Assembly (NCBI GenBank): GCA_034509735.1
Contig: JACGWO010000005.1
Location: 35,184,479-35,248,478 of the forward strand
Reading direction: 5' to 3'
Length of the DNA stretch: 64,000 nucleotides
Source: Sesamum alatum
Taxonomy: Eukaryota; Streptophyta; Magnoliopsida; Lamiales; Pedaliaceae
Both the position numbers and the translations under genes were made by a program. The notes under the pieces were generated by a model. That model was not told the origin of the DNA. It worked only from the letters and a program-made list of their open reading frames with translations, and did no database searches. Of the stretch, positions 42,611-54,418 are shown piece after piece (position 1 is the first letter of the stretch; each line of letters opens with the position of its first letter).

Positions 42611-44458
42611 CAAGCAGCATTTGGCCATGTGATAGTTAGCAAATTAACAAAAATTAACGGTTGCCATTAACTTTTGACAAAAACTCGGGACTAACTTTGT
42701 CAGCATTTTTTTTAAAATGGTATAAAAAAAGAAATCCCGTGAAACGTGGGACTAAAAGGTAAACCGACCCATCTTTATGGGACAAAAACAATTTAGCCAA
42801 GAAAGGGGTTGGATTTGGTTTAGCCATAAAGGCGGAAGAGGAATAAAGAGGGTAGATTAGTGTTTTATGATTTTATTATTTCAAATTGTAATATTTTATT
42901 ATCATAAATTTTTGTAAAAAAAAATTCAGTCTCTTTAGTTTGTTTAATCATTTCTAATTAATTGAAATTGAAAACTGTAAAATATTATATTTATATTAAG
43001 ATATAATTTTATCTTGTTATAATGATTTTTTTATTTAATTAATAATGAAGAAGTATGAAACATTTATTTACTCTATATTTTAAAACTTTAAAATTTTATT
43101 TCTATAAAAGATTATGCATATTTATAATTTTCAAAGATATATAAAAAAATAGAGATGATAAACGAGTGAATTAGTAATAAATATAATTCTAAATTTTCAG
43201 AGATGGAATTACATATATTCAAGACAGAAATTCAAATCAAATTTTCTGTCTCTTTCAGTCTCAGAGAGACCGAAAAATTTCTGTCTCTAAATTTAAAATA
43301 ATCAGAGATGGAAATGGAGACGCTAATGAAAATATAAATTTATAAAAATCTTCCTCTGTTTTCATCTTTGATACTGAATTTTAATTCTCTCAGAGACGGA
43401 AAGTTTTGGTCCTAAAATTATCTAAGCAGAAGCATATGTCTTGGCTAAAATCGCCTCTAACTAAAATTTATTAATAAGTTTATGACAAAAATTATTATCC
43501 GTCACTATCAGAGGTGGTGGATGGAATTGTGACGACTTTGGAATATATAAATAATTATTATGCGCAGCAAGATATCGCCAAATCACTGTGAAAAAATGAC
43601 AAAAACTTCCGACGGTCACAAAAACCTTCGTCGCAGTTTGTTCCTGATAAATATAGATTGGATATATAATTCTTTTGGACATCACTAATTGGTAATGCTT
43701 TTACCTCCAAATATGTTTTTGCGGGAAAAATGCAATTTTCGTCTAATATTTTAGAGGTGGTGGTACTTTTGGTCCAAGTCCGTTCTAAAATAATGATTCA
43801 GAACTGTAATCTCTAAAACGTGATAATTTAAACCCAAAAAACTCTAATTTGGACGGAATCTCTCACATGTACCGCACGTGACCAACAAAATTTGGAGATT
43901 TCGCCCTTGTCCGATTGCCATTTCATACGTGGACTAAAAAAGTCAAAATTCCCTTACGGCAGGTGATTTGACAGCCATGAGGTGGCAATAGTGACATGTT
44001 CGGGTGGTTCTTTTTGCATGTTCCTCCTTCCAAAGTGCCAAAATAAATATATAATTTTTTTAAAATTTGATATTTAAATTGATAAATTAAATTAATACAA
44101 AGATTACTATACTAAAATTTATTTTTAAAATTTACGTATCTATATCGATATAAATATTAATCAATTATAACAATTATATTTTATTAACCAACTTAAATTA
44201 CAATTTCATTTGAATATATTTTAATAAATTATATCATTTAATGTAAAAATTATTTAAATTATAGTACCATTATATGTAACTAAAATGAAAATTTAATCCT
44301 TTTTTTTTAATTATTTTAAGTTTAAAAAAATTATTTTTCTTAATTTTTTTTTTAAAAAATCCTAACTTTCTGGTAATTTTTTTCTTAGAACTATTTAAAA
44401 ATGTATTTTTTCTTTATTTTCTTTTAATTATTTTAACTAAGTTAATTAAAAAAATTTA
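42611..44458. other. AT-rich DNA with decayed element ends
   Basis: No gene. 42640-42800 and 43720-43960 are single arms of GGGACTAAAA/TTTTGGTCC-type elements. 43190-43415 holds GAGATGGA/AGAGACGGA motifs related to the CACTA end at 32.4 kb. 44040-44460 is AT-rich without structure that I can see. Confidence 0.4.
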
Positions 44459-44940
44459 GGGTAAATTACATCTACCTCCTTGAGGTTTGGCATAATTATA
44501 AATACCCCTCGTTGTTTGAAAAATTATAAATACTCCCCTGAGGTTTGTAATTTTTTAACCAAAGGCTTGAAATGGATCATTTTGCCCTTGAATTTTTTTA
44601 ATAAAATTGTATAAAATCGGCCAAGGGAAATTGAATTATTGCTCTTCTGTATAAAAAAACTTAAAAAAACCTCTCCCTACACATTGTAGTCCAAATTCCC
44701 CAAATCCACATGGATTTATCCAATGAATCCATCTGACATACTAGATCAGAAATGTTTTAAGAACTAAATAAAAATAATTCAGTGTATTGGGCATTTTCGT
44801 CAGTTCACCCATAAAAATTGATGGAAATAGGTTATTTGTTAGACGGTTACAAACCTCAGGGGGGTATTTGTAATTTTTCAAACAACGAGGGGGTATTTGT
44901 AATTATGCCAAACCTCAGGGGAGGTAGATGTAATTTACCC
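44459..44940. mobile_element. Inverted-repeat MITE, 482 bp
   Basis: Begins GGGTAAATTACATCTACCTC and ends with its inverse (GAGGTAGATGTAATTTACCC). The arms extend about 100 bp with GAGGTTTGGCATAATTA, CGTTGTTTGAAAAATTA and CTGAGGTTTGTAA in inverted order. Core non-coding. Target duplication unclear. A truncated relative lies at 50240-50340 and another at 60650-60790. Confidence 0.75.
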
Positions 44941-44944
44941 AAAA

Positions 44945-45210
44945 ATAATATTTAGTATAAATATATAGGAAAATAGAAGGGTTTAGTGCAATTTTAGGGT
45001 AAAATTTTCTGTAATTTGTGAAAAATTTGTTAATTTTCTGAAATTTATGAAAATTTGGGTAATTTTCTATAATATTTTGTAAGGATATAGGCAAATATTG
45101 GTATTTACTATAAATATATAGGAAAATAGAAGGATTTAGTGCAATTTTAGGGTAAAATTTTGGTATTTAGTATAAATATAGGAAAATAGAAGGATTTAGT
45201 ATAATTAAGA
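44945..45210. repeat. Irregular tandem repeats
   Basis: Three to four copies of a 40-70 bp unit reading TTTAGTATAAATATA, GGAAAATAGAAGG, GTGCAATTTTAGGG. Confidence 0.6.
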
Positions 45211-45354
45211 AAGAATGTTGGGTTTTAGTATATATTTTAAGAAATAATTTAGGATATAGTAAACATTGTAGGAAAAATTTTAAAACAAAAAAAAAAATTG
45301 AGATTCACTATCCATTTTTTTATTTTTTTTTTTATGGGAAAATATCATAACTAA

Positions 45355-45650
45355 TCAAGCAATAGGTAAACCACTATCCACAAGATATTCGCGAGCTGCC
45401 CTAGCCATATCAAGTGCGCGAGCATTCGCATATCGTTGAACATAAACAAAGCAACAAGATTGAAATTGTCTAGCCTGGAGACGCACATCATGCAAAAGGT
45501 GACCAATGACCGAATCATCCTCTTCCTCACCTTGGAGCCGATTGATAATAGTCAAGCAATCCCCCTCAATAATCACATTTCTTCATCCCCCTACGGCGCA
45601 CAAATCCACCGCTTCCAATGCAGCCAGGATCTCAGCATGTTCCGGGATCA
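45355..45650 (-). pseudogene. RNase H-like domain fragment
   Basis: Minus strand: HAEILAALEAVDLC, a TGA, then VIIEGDCLTIINRLQ, DSVIGHLLHDVR, FVYVQRYANARALDMAR and a stop. The spacing of E (AEILAALEA), D (EGDC) and the final N..A..AR block fits the plant RNase H-like domain found at the C-terminus of LINE polyproteins and in orphan host genes. One in-frame stop and no upstream RT: a stranded fragment. Confidence 0.6.
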
Positions 45651-45830
45651 CCACATGTTCGACATGTTTTCGGTTTATTAGATTAATTTTGGGACTTAGT
45701 ATACAATTTTAGGATTTAGTTTGTATAATTATTTTAAAAAATTAGAAAATTATCATTATTCAAATAAATTGATACTTTCATGTATCTTTTAAATTCATAC
45801 CACTAATATTTTTAAAAACAATTGTAGATC

Positions 45831-46976
45831 ATGTTTGGTCGGGATTTTCCACCTCGAGGAGGTGGTCGTGGCCGCGGTCGCAGCTCACCGGCCATACCGT
45901 CGGCTGGTGTTGCTTCCCAGGGTGGGGAAGCAGTCTTCCGACCACCACCACCACCACCACCACCACCGGCAGAGCAGGCACCTGCAGCACCTGCGCTAGA
46001 TCAGCAGTTCGATCTGTCTACCACTGCACCCATCGAGGAGGGTGTCGGACCATCCACTCCTGCACCGGCGGTAGATCCGGCCCGTCCATGGGCTGCCCCA
46101 CCACCACCACCCCCACTTGCCCCACCACTCCCGCCACCATCCGCGCGCCAGTATATCACACTCGCTGACGTGAGGTATATGTATATTTTTTTAAATTTTT
46201 CTGTAATTTAAATTATTATTTTTATGTCACACTAATTATTATATAATTTCAGGATGGACCGGAAGATACACGAGCGCATCAACACGGTGGTGCGAGGACA
46301 CTATCCCCACCCTTGGGGCTGTTTGCGCCAGGTGCCGCCAAAGCACCAACATTTCTAGTTCGAGAGCTTGAAGGTAACGTTAATTTCAGTTAAATGGTAT
46401 CAATTAAATTTTTATGTTAAATTTTTTTAACAATTTGAGTATATATATTTTTTTAATACAAATGACGTACTGGTGGGACTGTGACGACGAGTCCATGTTC
46501 AAGATCTTCCACATATGGGCGGGGAAGTTCCTCCGCAAGAAGTTCGTTCTCGCCAGAGGATCTCTAGTGAAGCCTCTTTGGCTGGCGAATGAAGTCTGGT
46601 GGCAGCTCCTGCTGTACTAGGACAACCCGGAGTTCTAGGAAGAGTGTGCCAAGAACAAGGCCAATCGGTCCGCCAACCCAGCCGCATCCGCTACTGTGTA
46701 CCCCGAGGGTTCTGCCTCCGTCGGTATGCACAAGAGGAAGATGATAAGATATTTAATCTTATTTAAAGTATTTATCATTATTAAATTAAAAATGTAATAA
46801 TTGTTTCCCATTTCTTTTTACAGGAGGAGCAGCTCGGCCGGCCAGTGAAGCAGATGGAGTTATTCTCCAGATGCTACAAGAAGAAGGCCGACGGGGGCTG
46901 GAGCGGCCCGAGGGCAGCGGAGGGTGGCGGTAAGTTGGAAATTAAAATTTCTAATTTATTTTTTTAATATTTTGAA

Positions 46977-47039
<63 letters not shown>

Positions 47040-47460
47040 TTACTACTTTTGCAGGAGACGTTCTAGAAGTTGCTGGAGGATAACCAGTCTCAGGCCACGG
47101 CCAATCCTGGGGATCGTCCGGCCGAATCAGAGGGCTCGGTGGCGCAGACCGAGCAGGAGTTGTGGTTGGCTGCAGTGTCGGGTATTCGGTCTTGGTTCTA
47201 AGGCCTACGGTCTCAGCCAGACCATTACCTCGCCACCACCACTGCCAGCGTCAAACTTGGAGGATCGCATGGTCTGGCTGGAGGAGATGATGGTGGATAT
47301 GATGGGTATGATGAAGACCCTGCAGACCAATAACTCTGCTGCCGGCCCGTCACGACCTCCTAGAGACCCCCCCCCCCCTTTAGACGTTGACGATATGGAC
47401 CAGGACGAGTGGGGACGGAGAGTAGATTTAGGACTTTTTTTATTTTATTTTTGTAATTAA
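45831..47460 (+). pseudogene. CACTA ORF2 (Transposase_24-like), decayed
   Basis: Multi-exon in appearance. Exon 1 (45831-46175): Gly/Arg start RGGGRGRGRSSP, then Pro-rich. Exon 2 (46252-46372): MDRKIHERINTVV. Exon 3 (46462-46735): WDCDDESMFKIFHIW, EECAKNKANRSANPA and GSASVGMHKRK. Exon 4 (46824-46930): GRPVKQMELFSRCYKKKADG. Exon 5 (47055-47450): SQATANPGDRP, RMVWLEEMM and an acidic C-terminus DVDDMDQDE. Stops in exons 2, 3 and 5 and a frame change in exon 5 break it. Second-ORF CACTA proteins are thought to bind subterminal repeats and assist transposition. Confidence 0.7.
46978..47039. repeat. (AAT)n microsatellite, ~20 units
   Basis: Uninterrupted ATA/AAT repeat in a probable intron of the CACTA ORF2. 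Confidence 0.95.
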
Positions 47461-47639
47461 ATTGGATAATATTTTTATTTAATATAATTTTTATTTCAAA
47501 ATTATGAATTTTTTTCATATTTAAATAATAATTATAAAACTAAATTCAAAAATATTATTAATAATTTAATATATATTTTAATGATAATAATTATTAATAT
47601 AAAAAAATTAATAATTCATTATCTGGGAACGGTAATTTA

Positions 47640-48373
47640 GACGGTCAGGGAGCGCATATAAATCGTGATTACCGTTCCAACATTTGTCCGTTTGAATGAA
47701 GTGACCATTCCTATCACCGGATAAGCAACCATTCCAAATTAGGTGACAACCGTTCCTAAAAGCGAATAAAAACGAATTCCAAATTAGGGATAGACCCTTC
47801 CTAAATTTATTCTAAATTTAATGATTTCGTGGTTTGGTTTTCGTTCTAAATCAATACCAAAAACCGCTCCAATGTCGTGTTTCAAAATACGAGTACAAAA
47901 TCCGTTCCTAGTTTCCGTGTCTAATTGTGTTCCTATGTCCGTTCCTAACTCTAACCCCATTTATAGTTGACCGTTCCAAGACGTATTCCAGAAACAGTGC
48001 AAAAATGTATCTCCAACTTATGCTGACAATTTCAAACCGTGTTCTAATTACCGTTCCAAATTGCGCGATTTACTTTTGATATGACCATTCCAAACATTAA
48101 TAAGGTGTTCCAAATACAGAATTTATAAATTCATACATACAAAGGTAATTAGGAATGGTAAAACCGTTGTATGCCAAAAAACATTCTGAAATTGGAACGG
48201 TCGCCGCATGTCCGTTCCTAATTATTAGGAAACCCACTCCTTTCAACGGATAGCCTCCCGTTCCTTAACCGTTCCTAATACCAGCCCAAATGAATCCAGT
48301 GATCCACATACCGTTTCAAAAGTTAAAAAAATCGTTCCTATTGCTGTTGCAATTCCCGCATGTTTTTGTAGTG
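47640..48373. repeat. CACTA subterminal CCGTTCC repeats, copy 1
   Basis: About 20 dispersed CCGTTCC(A/T)A / GGAACGGT motifs in both orientations over 730 bp, ending at the terminus. Homologous block at 55770-56503. Confidence 0.8.
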
Positions 48374-48589
48374 TCAAACTAAACAAAAGTAACTTGTTTA
48401 ATTATTCTTTCTTTTTGTCAATTTTGTATTATTTTTTAAAATAAAAAGAATAAGAAACTAAATAATAGAACATAATTTAATAAATGACTTTCTCTACAAT
48501 GGAAATCTATAAAATATTTTTGTTAATTCTTTTACAATATCATGAAGACAGAATATTAATCAATGTGTTTTGTGGTATTTTATATTGGG

Positions 48590-49255
48590 ATTAAGGCAAT
48601 TTTGGTCCACTGACTATAAGCAAATTCGATATTAGTCGTTTAATTTTCTACAGTTCAAAAAAGGTCCTCTAATTTTTTAAATTGCTCAATTTTGTGGACA
48701 GCACGCCGAATTTTGGCGAAGCTGCCGAAAAATTGCCCATGGCCATCGCGTGATTTTTGAAGTTGGGGACATCATTTTTATTGCCCAATATTTCTTACTT
48801 GGCAATTAAATGGCAGTTTTTCTTTACTTGGAAACTACATTTAAAAAATAAAAATAAAAAAAACTCTTCATCGTTGGACTCGATTAGTTGCTTCAAAGCA
48901 ACAATGTCGACGGCACCCACATGGGGGTGTGGTTATCTTTCCACTCTATCAAGTACTCCATTTCCCTCCCACTTTCAAGGGCTCTACTGCTGATGATCCA
49001 GTTCACTTCACCGTAAGTTTCCTATTCATCGTAGTCGTTGAATTCTTCTTTGGCTGGGGGTGGTTTTGATTCCACATCAGCAGATGACATGGAATGGGAG
49101 GAAAAATAAAATTCCATGTATTTTTTTTTAAAAAAAAATTGTCATGTATTGCCAGGTAATGAAAAATTAGCCAATAAAAATGATGCCCCAATTTTAAAAA
49201 TCACGTGATGGCCATGTGCAAATTTCCGACAGCTTTACCCAAAATCCGGCGACTT
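48590..49255. mobile_element. Pack-MULE-like element with cpSRP43 fragment, copy 2 (truncated)
   Basis: Same left arm as copy 1 (GGGATTAAGGCAATTTTGGTCC) and the same minus-strand cpSRP43 piece at about 48860-49085 ([27 protein letters not shown] region). The right arm breaks off at CCGGCGACTTA and joins the GATA microsatellite directly, so the outer part of that arm and about 150 bp of flank are deleted relative to 33075-33297. Confidence 0.75.
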
Positions 49256-50075
49256 AATAAATAGATAGATAGATAGATATAGCGGGAAGATAGAGGGAGA
49301 GAGAGAACTTGTGTTTGATGAGGTGTTGTAAGAGTGTAGGAATATAAATAAGAAGATTTATAATTTCAATATATAGAGGTGTTTGAACAGACTTAAAGAT
49401 GGATTTGGTGTTGACAAAATTCATAGCAAATTGTTTCAGGACTTCCGACTCATTACTTTTCGTCGCAATTTGTGATGGATTTCGCTACGTCCCCAACGGA
49501 TGGAATTTCAAGGACAATCATCCTAAAGTTCATCATATTTGTTTCAAACTCGTTGCAAATTAGCATATTCGTTGCATATCCTATCACAAATTGTGGGCGA
49601 AATAAAATTTACCTTAACATTAGCAATGAATTACCACGGAATATTCTCCACCAATATAAGTGTGCATTGGAAGATTACATAAGTAAAAAATGGCTGGCTA
49701 GGTATTATTTGAAATTGTCTTCCTTGTATCATGCGACAACTTTAAGCGTCAGGTGATGTTCATCTTAAGTTTTTTAGTCGAAATAGAGTGACCATCAGGG
49801 GCCAGCTGCTAGCTGTGAGCAACAACAACTTGTAAATTAAGGACAATCTTTGAAGATTGATTGCACCAAACAAAATATGAAATAAATACTTCTTTATCAA
49901 TGTGAAAATCATAATGTCATGTCAAGTCGATTAAAAAAATAACAACTTGCAAATTTTAACAGATTGTGTGGTTTTAGTCTTGAGATTAGCACCAAAAACC
50001 AATATCCTGTTTATCTGTTTGGGTTGAAATTAAAACTAATATCCTTGAGCATACAAGTTGTGCAAAATGTCTTGT
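49256..50075 (+). repeat. NLR upstream segment, orphan copy
   Basis: Same order of landmarks as 33300-34115, from the GATA run (49260-49280) to GAGCATACAAGTTGTG (50058). The MAYNLESLEQ start does not follow; instead sequence passes through TTGTATTTAG into an NLR C-terminal tail. Confidence 0.75.
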
Positions 50076-50081
50076 ATTTAG

Positions 50082-50234
50082 GTACTGTCAGAATCTCCAA
50101 GTAGCCTAGTGAAAAATCGTGAGATATTGGACATGAAACATGTACAGGAATCCACAGCTACTAATGCTCGCCGAATACAACAGGAAATACAGCAGAGACA
50201 TTGCAGATCATGCCAATGCCAATTTCCGAGATAA
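50082..50234 (+). pseudogene. Orphan NLR C-terminal tail
   Basis: A 50-codon frame without start codon: VLSESPSSLVKNREILDMKH, then VQESTATNARRIQQEIQQ, stop at 50234. It aligns with the C-terminus of NLR1 (EVPTRLVEKLQTLDMERV...CARKIEQE), not with NLR3/4. An NLR3/4-type 5' flank is thus followed by an NLR1-type tail with everything between missing. Confidence 0.7.
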
Positions 50235-50340
50235 TTGAAATGGGAAAATGCAATTACCTCCCATGCGATATGCAAAATGTGCAAAAAACTCCCCTTGTAA
50301 AAAAATAAATAATAATTTACCCTCTGTGTTTTAAAAAATG
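50235..50340. repeat. Truncated MITE arm
   Basis: GGGAAAATGCAATTACCTCC followed by AAAAAACTCCCCTTGTAAAAA: one arm of the family seen at 60650-60790, cut by the CACTA copy. Confidence 0.45.
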
Positions 50341-50556
50341 AAGCATGATGAAGGCCCTACAGACCAGTCACTCCGACGCCGGCCCGTCACGGACTCCTAG
50401 AGAAACCCCCTCCCCCTTCAGACGTTGACGAGATGGACGAGGACGAGGACGAAGGGGACAAGCAGTAGATTTAGGACTTTTTTTATTTTTATAATTAAAT
50501 TAGATAATATTCTTATTTAATATAATTTTTATTTCTAAATTATGCATTTTTTGATA

Positions 50557-51804
50557 TCTATATATAATAAAACAGAATCATTGAGACTATCCACCCAAGC
50601 GCCACGTAGGCGCAGATGCGGATCGCCTCAATGAGCTCTATTCAGCCAAATGGAATTTAATTACTTTTTAGATAAAAGAGAAAAAAGATATTAGTATTTA
50701 TCCAAAATAATCTAATCGATAATATATATATTTATATACTTTTAATAAGTAAATAAAAAACATATTTATCCAAGATATGTTTACTTATTTTACAGATAAC
50801 ATCCAATAGTTTATCCACAAAAGAATTATATTTTCTAAAAAATAATTAAATAGAACTATAGAATATTCTTTTAAATATAAAATAAGTAAAATAATTAATA
50901 TATTAAAAATTAAGTAAATAACTATAAAAATACGAAAGTATATTAAACACATAAATGAATTTGGATTCATTTACTAACTATTTACCTGAAAAAATGAGTG
51001 AATCTTTTGGATAAACAAATAATGGTACACTTATCTAAATTTAAGTATAAGATAAATGACAATTTTTTAAGTTTCAAAATAACTAAGTAAGTAAAAATTA
51101 CAAATAATTCAAAATTTAAATTAAAACGAGTAATAGGAAAATAATTCAAAATTTAGAAAAAATAATTAGTGAATTTTAAAAATATAAGAATATTATTTGA
51201 TGTTAAAATGATTTTTAGATTAATTCTATCCTTGACTAATTTATCTTTTGGATACATTCAAATCATTTATCAACACTAAATAAAAATAAAATATTTTCTT
51301 ACATGGCAAAATAAAATTCAAATAGACACTGGATAATTATGGTTTATAAAAGCTAATAAAAAATAAAGTAAATTTTTATATGTAAAAAATTAAAATTTAA
51401 TATGATAATAATCACAATTAAAAATAATATTGAAAGATGTAAAAATAAGTTTGAATTTTATATTGTATCCCTAACCAATTTACCTGAACAAATTTGTAAA
51501 TCTTTATAAAATCAAATAATCTATCATTTATCTATTTTAAATAAAATAAAATATTTTTGCAATTTATAATCAAAGCAATTAAAAGAATATAAGAATCTAT
51601 AATTGTATGGATATTTTTCTAAATAATTAATGATACCTCATACAATTCAAGAAACTTATATTTTATATAATTTTTATTAGAACTAATATACAAAGATAGA
51701 TAATTTTTGTTCAACTTTATAAGTATATATTTTTAAATATTTATTATTATAGTCACGATTAAACTGAAAATACTCCCCGTGCCTTGGCACGGGTTTTGTA
51801 CTAG
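50557..51804 (+). mobile_element. Helitron unit A, complete, 1248 bp
   Basis: 5' end TCTATATATAATAAAACAG after host A. Subterminal palindromes follow (CATTGAG...CTCAATG and GCGCCACGTAGGCGC). The 3' end is the hairpin CCCGTGCC-TT-GGCACGGG, 7 nt (TTTTGTA), then CTAG before T. These are the defining ends of a non-autonomous Helitron. No Rep/helicase coding. Nearly identical to unit F. Confidence 0.9.
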
Positions 51805-53039
51805 TCTATATATAATAAAACAGAATCATTGAGATTATCCACCTAGCGCCACGTATGCGCAGACGTGGATAGTCTCAATGAGCTCTATTCTGCCAAATGG
51901 AATTTAACAACTTTTTAGATAAAAGAGAAAAAATATTGGTATTTATCCTTAAGAATCTAATCAATATTATATGTATTTATCTTATAGATAACATTCAATA
52001 GTTTATCCACAAAAGAATTGTATTTTATAAAAAATAATTAAATAGAACTATATATAATATTCTTTCTAAATATAAAAATAAGTAAATAATTAATATATTA
52101 AAAATTAAATTAATAAGTATAAAAATACAAAAGTATATTGAACACAAAAATCGATTTGAATTATTTTACTAACTATTTACCTAAAAAATGAGTGAATCTT
52201 TTGGATAAACAAATAATGGTACACTTATCTAAATTTAAATATAAGATAAATGACAATTTATTAAGTTCCAAAATAACTAAGTAAGTAAAAATTACGAATA
52301 ATTCAAAATTTAAAATAAAATGAGTAATTGAAAAATAATTCAAAATTTAGAAATATTAATAATTAGTGAATATTAAAAATATAAGAGTATTAGTTAATAT
52401 TGAAATGAATTTTAGATTAATTGTATCCCTGACTAATTTATCTTTTGGATATATTCAGATAATGGGACATTTATCAACACTAAAAATAAAATAAAATACT
52501 TTCTTACATGGCGAAATAAAATTCAAAGAGACACCGGAGAACTATGATTTATAAAATCTAATAAAATAAAAAGTTATAAATAAAGTAAATTTTTATATGT
52601 AAAAAAATTAAAATTTAATATGATAATAATCACAAATAAAAAATATTGAAAGATGTAAATTAAGTTTGAATTTTAGATTGTATCACTAACAGATTTACCT
52701 GAATAAATTTGTAAATCTTTATAAAATCAAATAATCTAATATTTATCTAATTTAAATAAAAATAAATATATTTGCTTACAAGGTAAAAAAATTGAAGAGA
52801 CACAAAACTGTTTTAAAAAGTTAATGAAATAAAAAATATAACTAAATTAATTTTATAATGTAACAATGACTAATTATAGAAAAATTAAAATGTAATATGA
52901 TAATAATAAAAAAAATACTAATAGATATAAAAATAAATTTGAAAAATGTTACTTATTCATTTATTTAAAAGATTATAAGTATTTTAGATAAAGATAAATT
53001 ATTATACACTTATCCGAATTATTTATTAGTTATATTTTA
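51805..53039 (+). mobile_element. Helitron unit B, lacks 3' hairpin
   Basis: Begins TCTATATATAATAAAACAG directly after unit A's CTAG. Follows A with substitutions and indels for about 960 bp, then diverges; it has no terminal hairpin or CTAG and is cut by unit C. Confidence 0.8.
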
Positions 53040-53262
53040 TCTATATATAATAAAACAGAATCATTGAAACTATCCACCTAAGCGTCACATATACACAGAT
53101 GTGGATAGCCTCAATGAGTTCTATTCTACCAAATGAAATTTAACAACTTTTTAGATAAAAGAGAAAAAAATATTAGTATTTATCCAAAAGAATCTAATCA
53201 ATATTATATATTTATATAACTTTTTTAAGTAAATAAAAACATGTTTATACAATATATGTGTA
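53040..53262 (+). mobile_element. Helitron unit C, 5' fragment (~223 bp)
   Basis: 5' end TCTATATATAATAAAACAG, with substitutions in the palindromes (GCGTCACATATACACAG). Truncated by unit D. Confidence 0.75.
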
Positions 53263-53839
53263 TTTACATATAATAAAACAGAATCATTGAGCCTATCCAC
53301 CCAAGCGCGACGTATGCGAAGATGTGGATAGCCTCAATGAGCTCTATTCTGCCAAATGAAATTTAACAACTTTTTAGATAAAAGAGAAAAATAAATATTA
53401 TTTATCCAAAAGAATCTAATCGATATTATATATTTATATACTTTTTATAAGTAACTAAAAAATATATTTATCCAATATATATTTACTTCTTTCATAGATA
53501 ACATTCAATAATTTATCCACAAAAGAATTGTATTATTCAAAAACTAATTAAATAGAACTATAAGTAATTTTTTTAAAATATAAAAATAAGTAAATAATTA
53601 ATACATTAAAAATTAAATTAATTAGTAAGTATAAAAATACGAAAGGAAATTGAATACAAAAATGAATTTAAATTATTTTACTAACTATTTACCTAAAAAA
53701 AGGAGTGAATCTTTTGGATAAACAAATAATCATACACTTATCTGAATTTAAATATAAGGTAAATGACAATTTTTTAAGTGGCAAAATAACTAAGTAAATA
53801 AAACTGCAAATAATTCAAACTTTAAAATAAAATGAGTAA
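53263..53839 (+). mobile_element. Helitron unit D, 5' fragment (577 bp)
   Basis: Degenerate first bases (TTTACATATAATAAAACAG), then the usual subterminal palindromes. Ends AAAATAAAATGAGTAA, exactly as unit E does. Confidence 0.75.
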
Positions 53840-54418
53840 TCTATGTATAATAAAACAGAATCATTGAGACTATCTACACAAGCGCCACGTATGTGCAGAT
53901 GATGATAGCCTCAATGAGCTCTATTATGCCAAACGGAATTTAACAATTTTTTAGATAAAAAAGAAAAAGAAATATTAGTATTTATCTAAAAGAACCTAAT
54001 CGATCTTATATATTTATATACTTTTTATAAGTAAATAAAAAATATATTTATCCAATACATATGTACTTATTTTGTAGATAATATCCAATAGTTTATCCAC
54101 AAAAAAATTGTATTTTTCAAAACTAATTAAATACAAGTATAAGTAATTTTATTTTAAATATAAAAATAAGTAAATATTTAATACATTAAAACTTAAATTA
54201 ATTAGTAAGTATAAAAATACAAATGTATATTGAATACAAAAATGAATTTAAATTATTGTACTAACTATTTACCTAAAAAAAGGAATGAATCTTTTGGATA
54301 AATAAATAATCGTACACTTATCTAAATTTAAATATAAGGAATATGAAAATTTTTTAAGGGGCAAAATAACTAAGTAAATAAAATACAAATAATTCAAACT
54401 TTAAAATAAAATGAGTAA
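53840..54418 (+). mobile_element. Helitron unit E, 5' fragment (579 bp)
   Basis: TCTATGTATAATAAAACAG start; same length and same truncation point as unit D (ATGAGTAA|TC), so D and E are a tandem pair. Confidence 0.75.

Larger units (their letters stand above)
45831..48373 (+). mobile_element. CACTA element, copy 1 (3' part)
   Basis: Contains a CACTA second ORF (45831-47460), an AT-rich spacer, about 730 bp of CCGTTCC-rich subterminal repeats and the terminal TTTTTGTAGTG at 48373. The 5' end with tnp2 was not found. Position 47519/47520 (CATA|TTTAAATAA) is the empty equivalent of the Helitron insertion site in copy 2. Confidence 0.75.

Noticed and set aside
44450..44950. Target duplication of the 482-bp MITE
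   Set aside because: Flanks AAAAATTTA and AAAAATAAT match only partly; not claimed.
46924..47010. Frame with a poly-Ile stretch
   Set aside because: Translation of the (AAT)n microsatellite in an intron.
50785..50970. 61-codon frame, identical at 54647-54832
   Set aside because: Identical only because Helitron units A and F are copies; AT-rich Ile/Leu composition, antisense to the element, no start context or domain.
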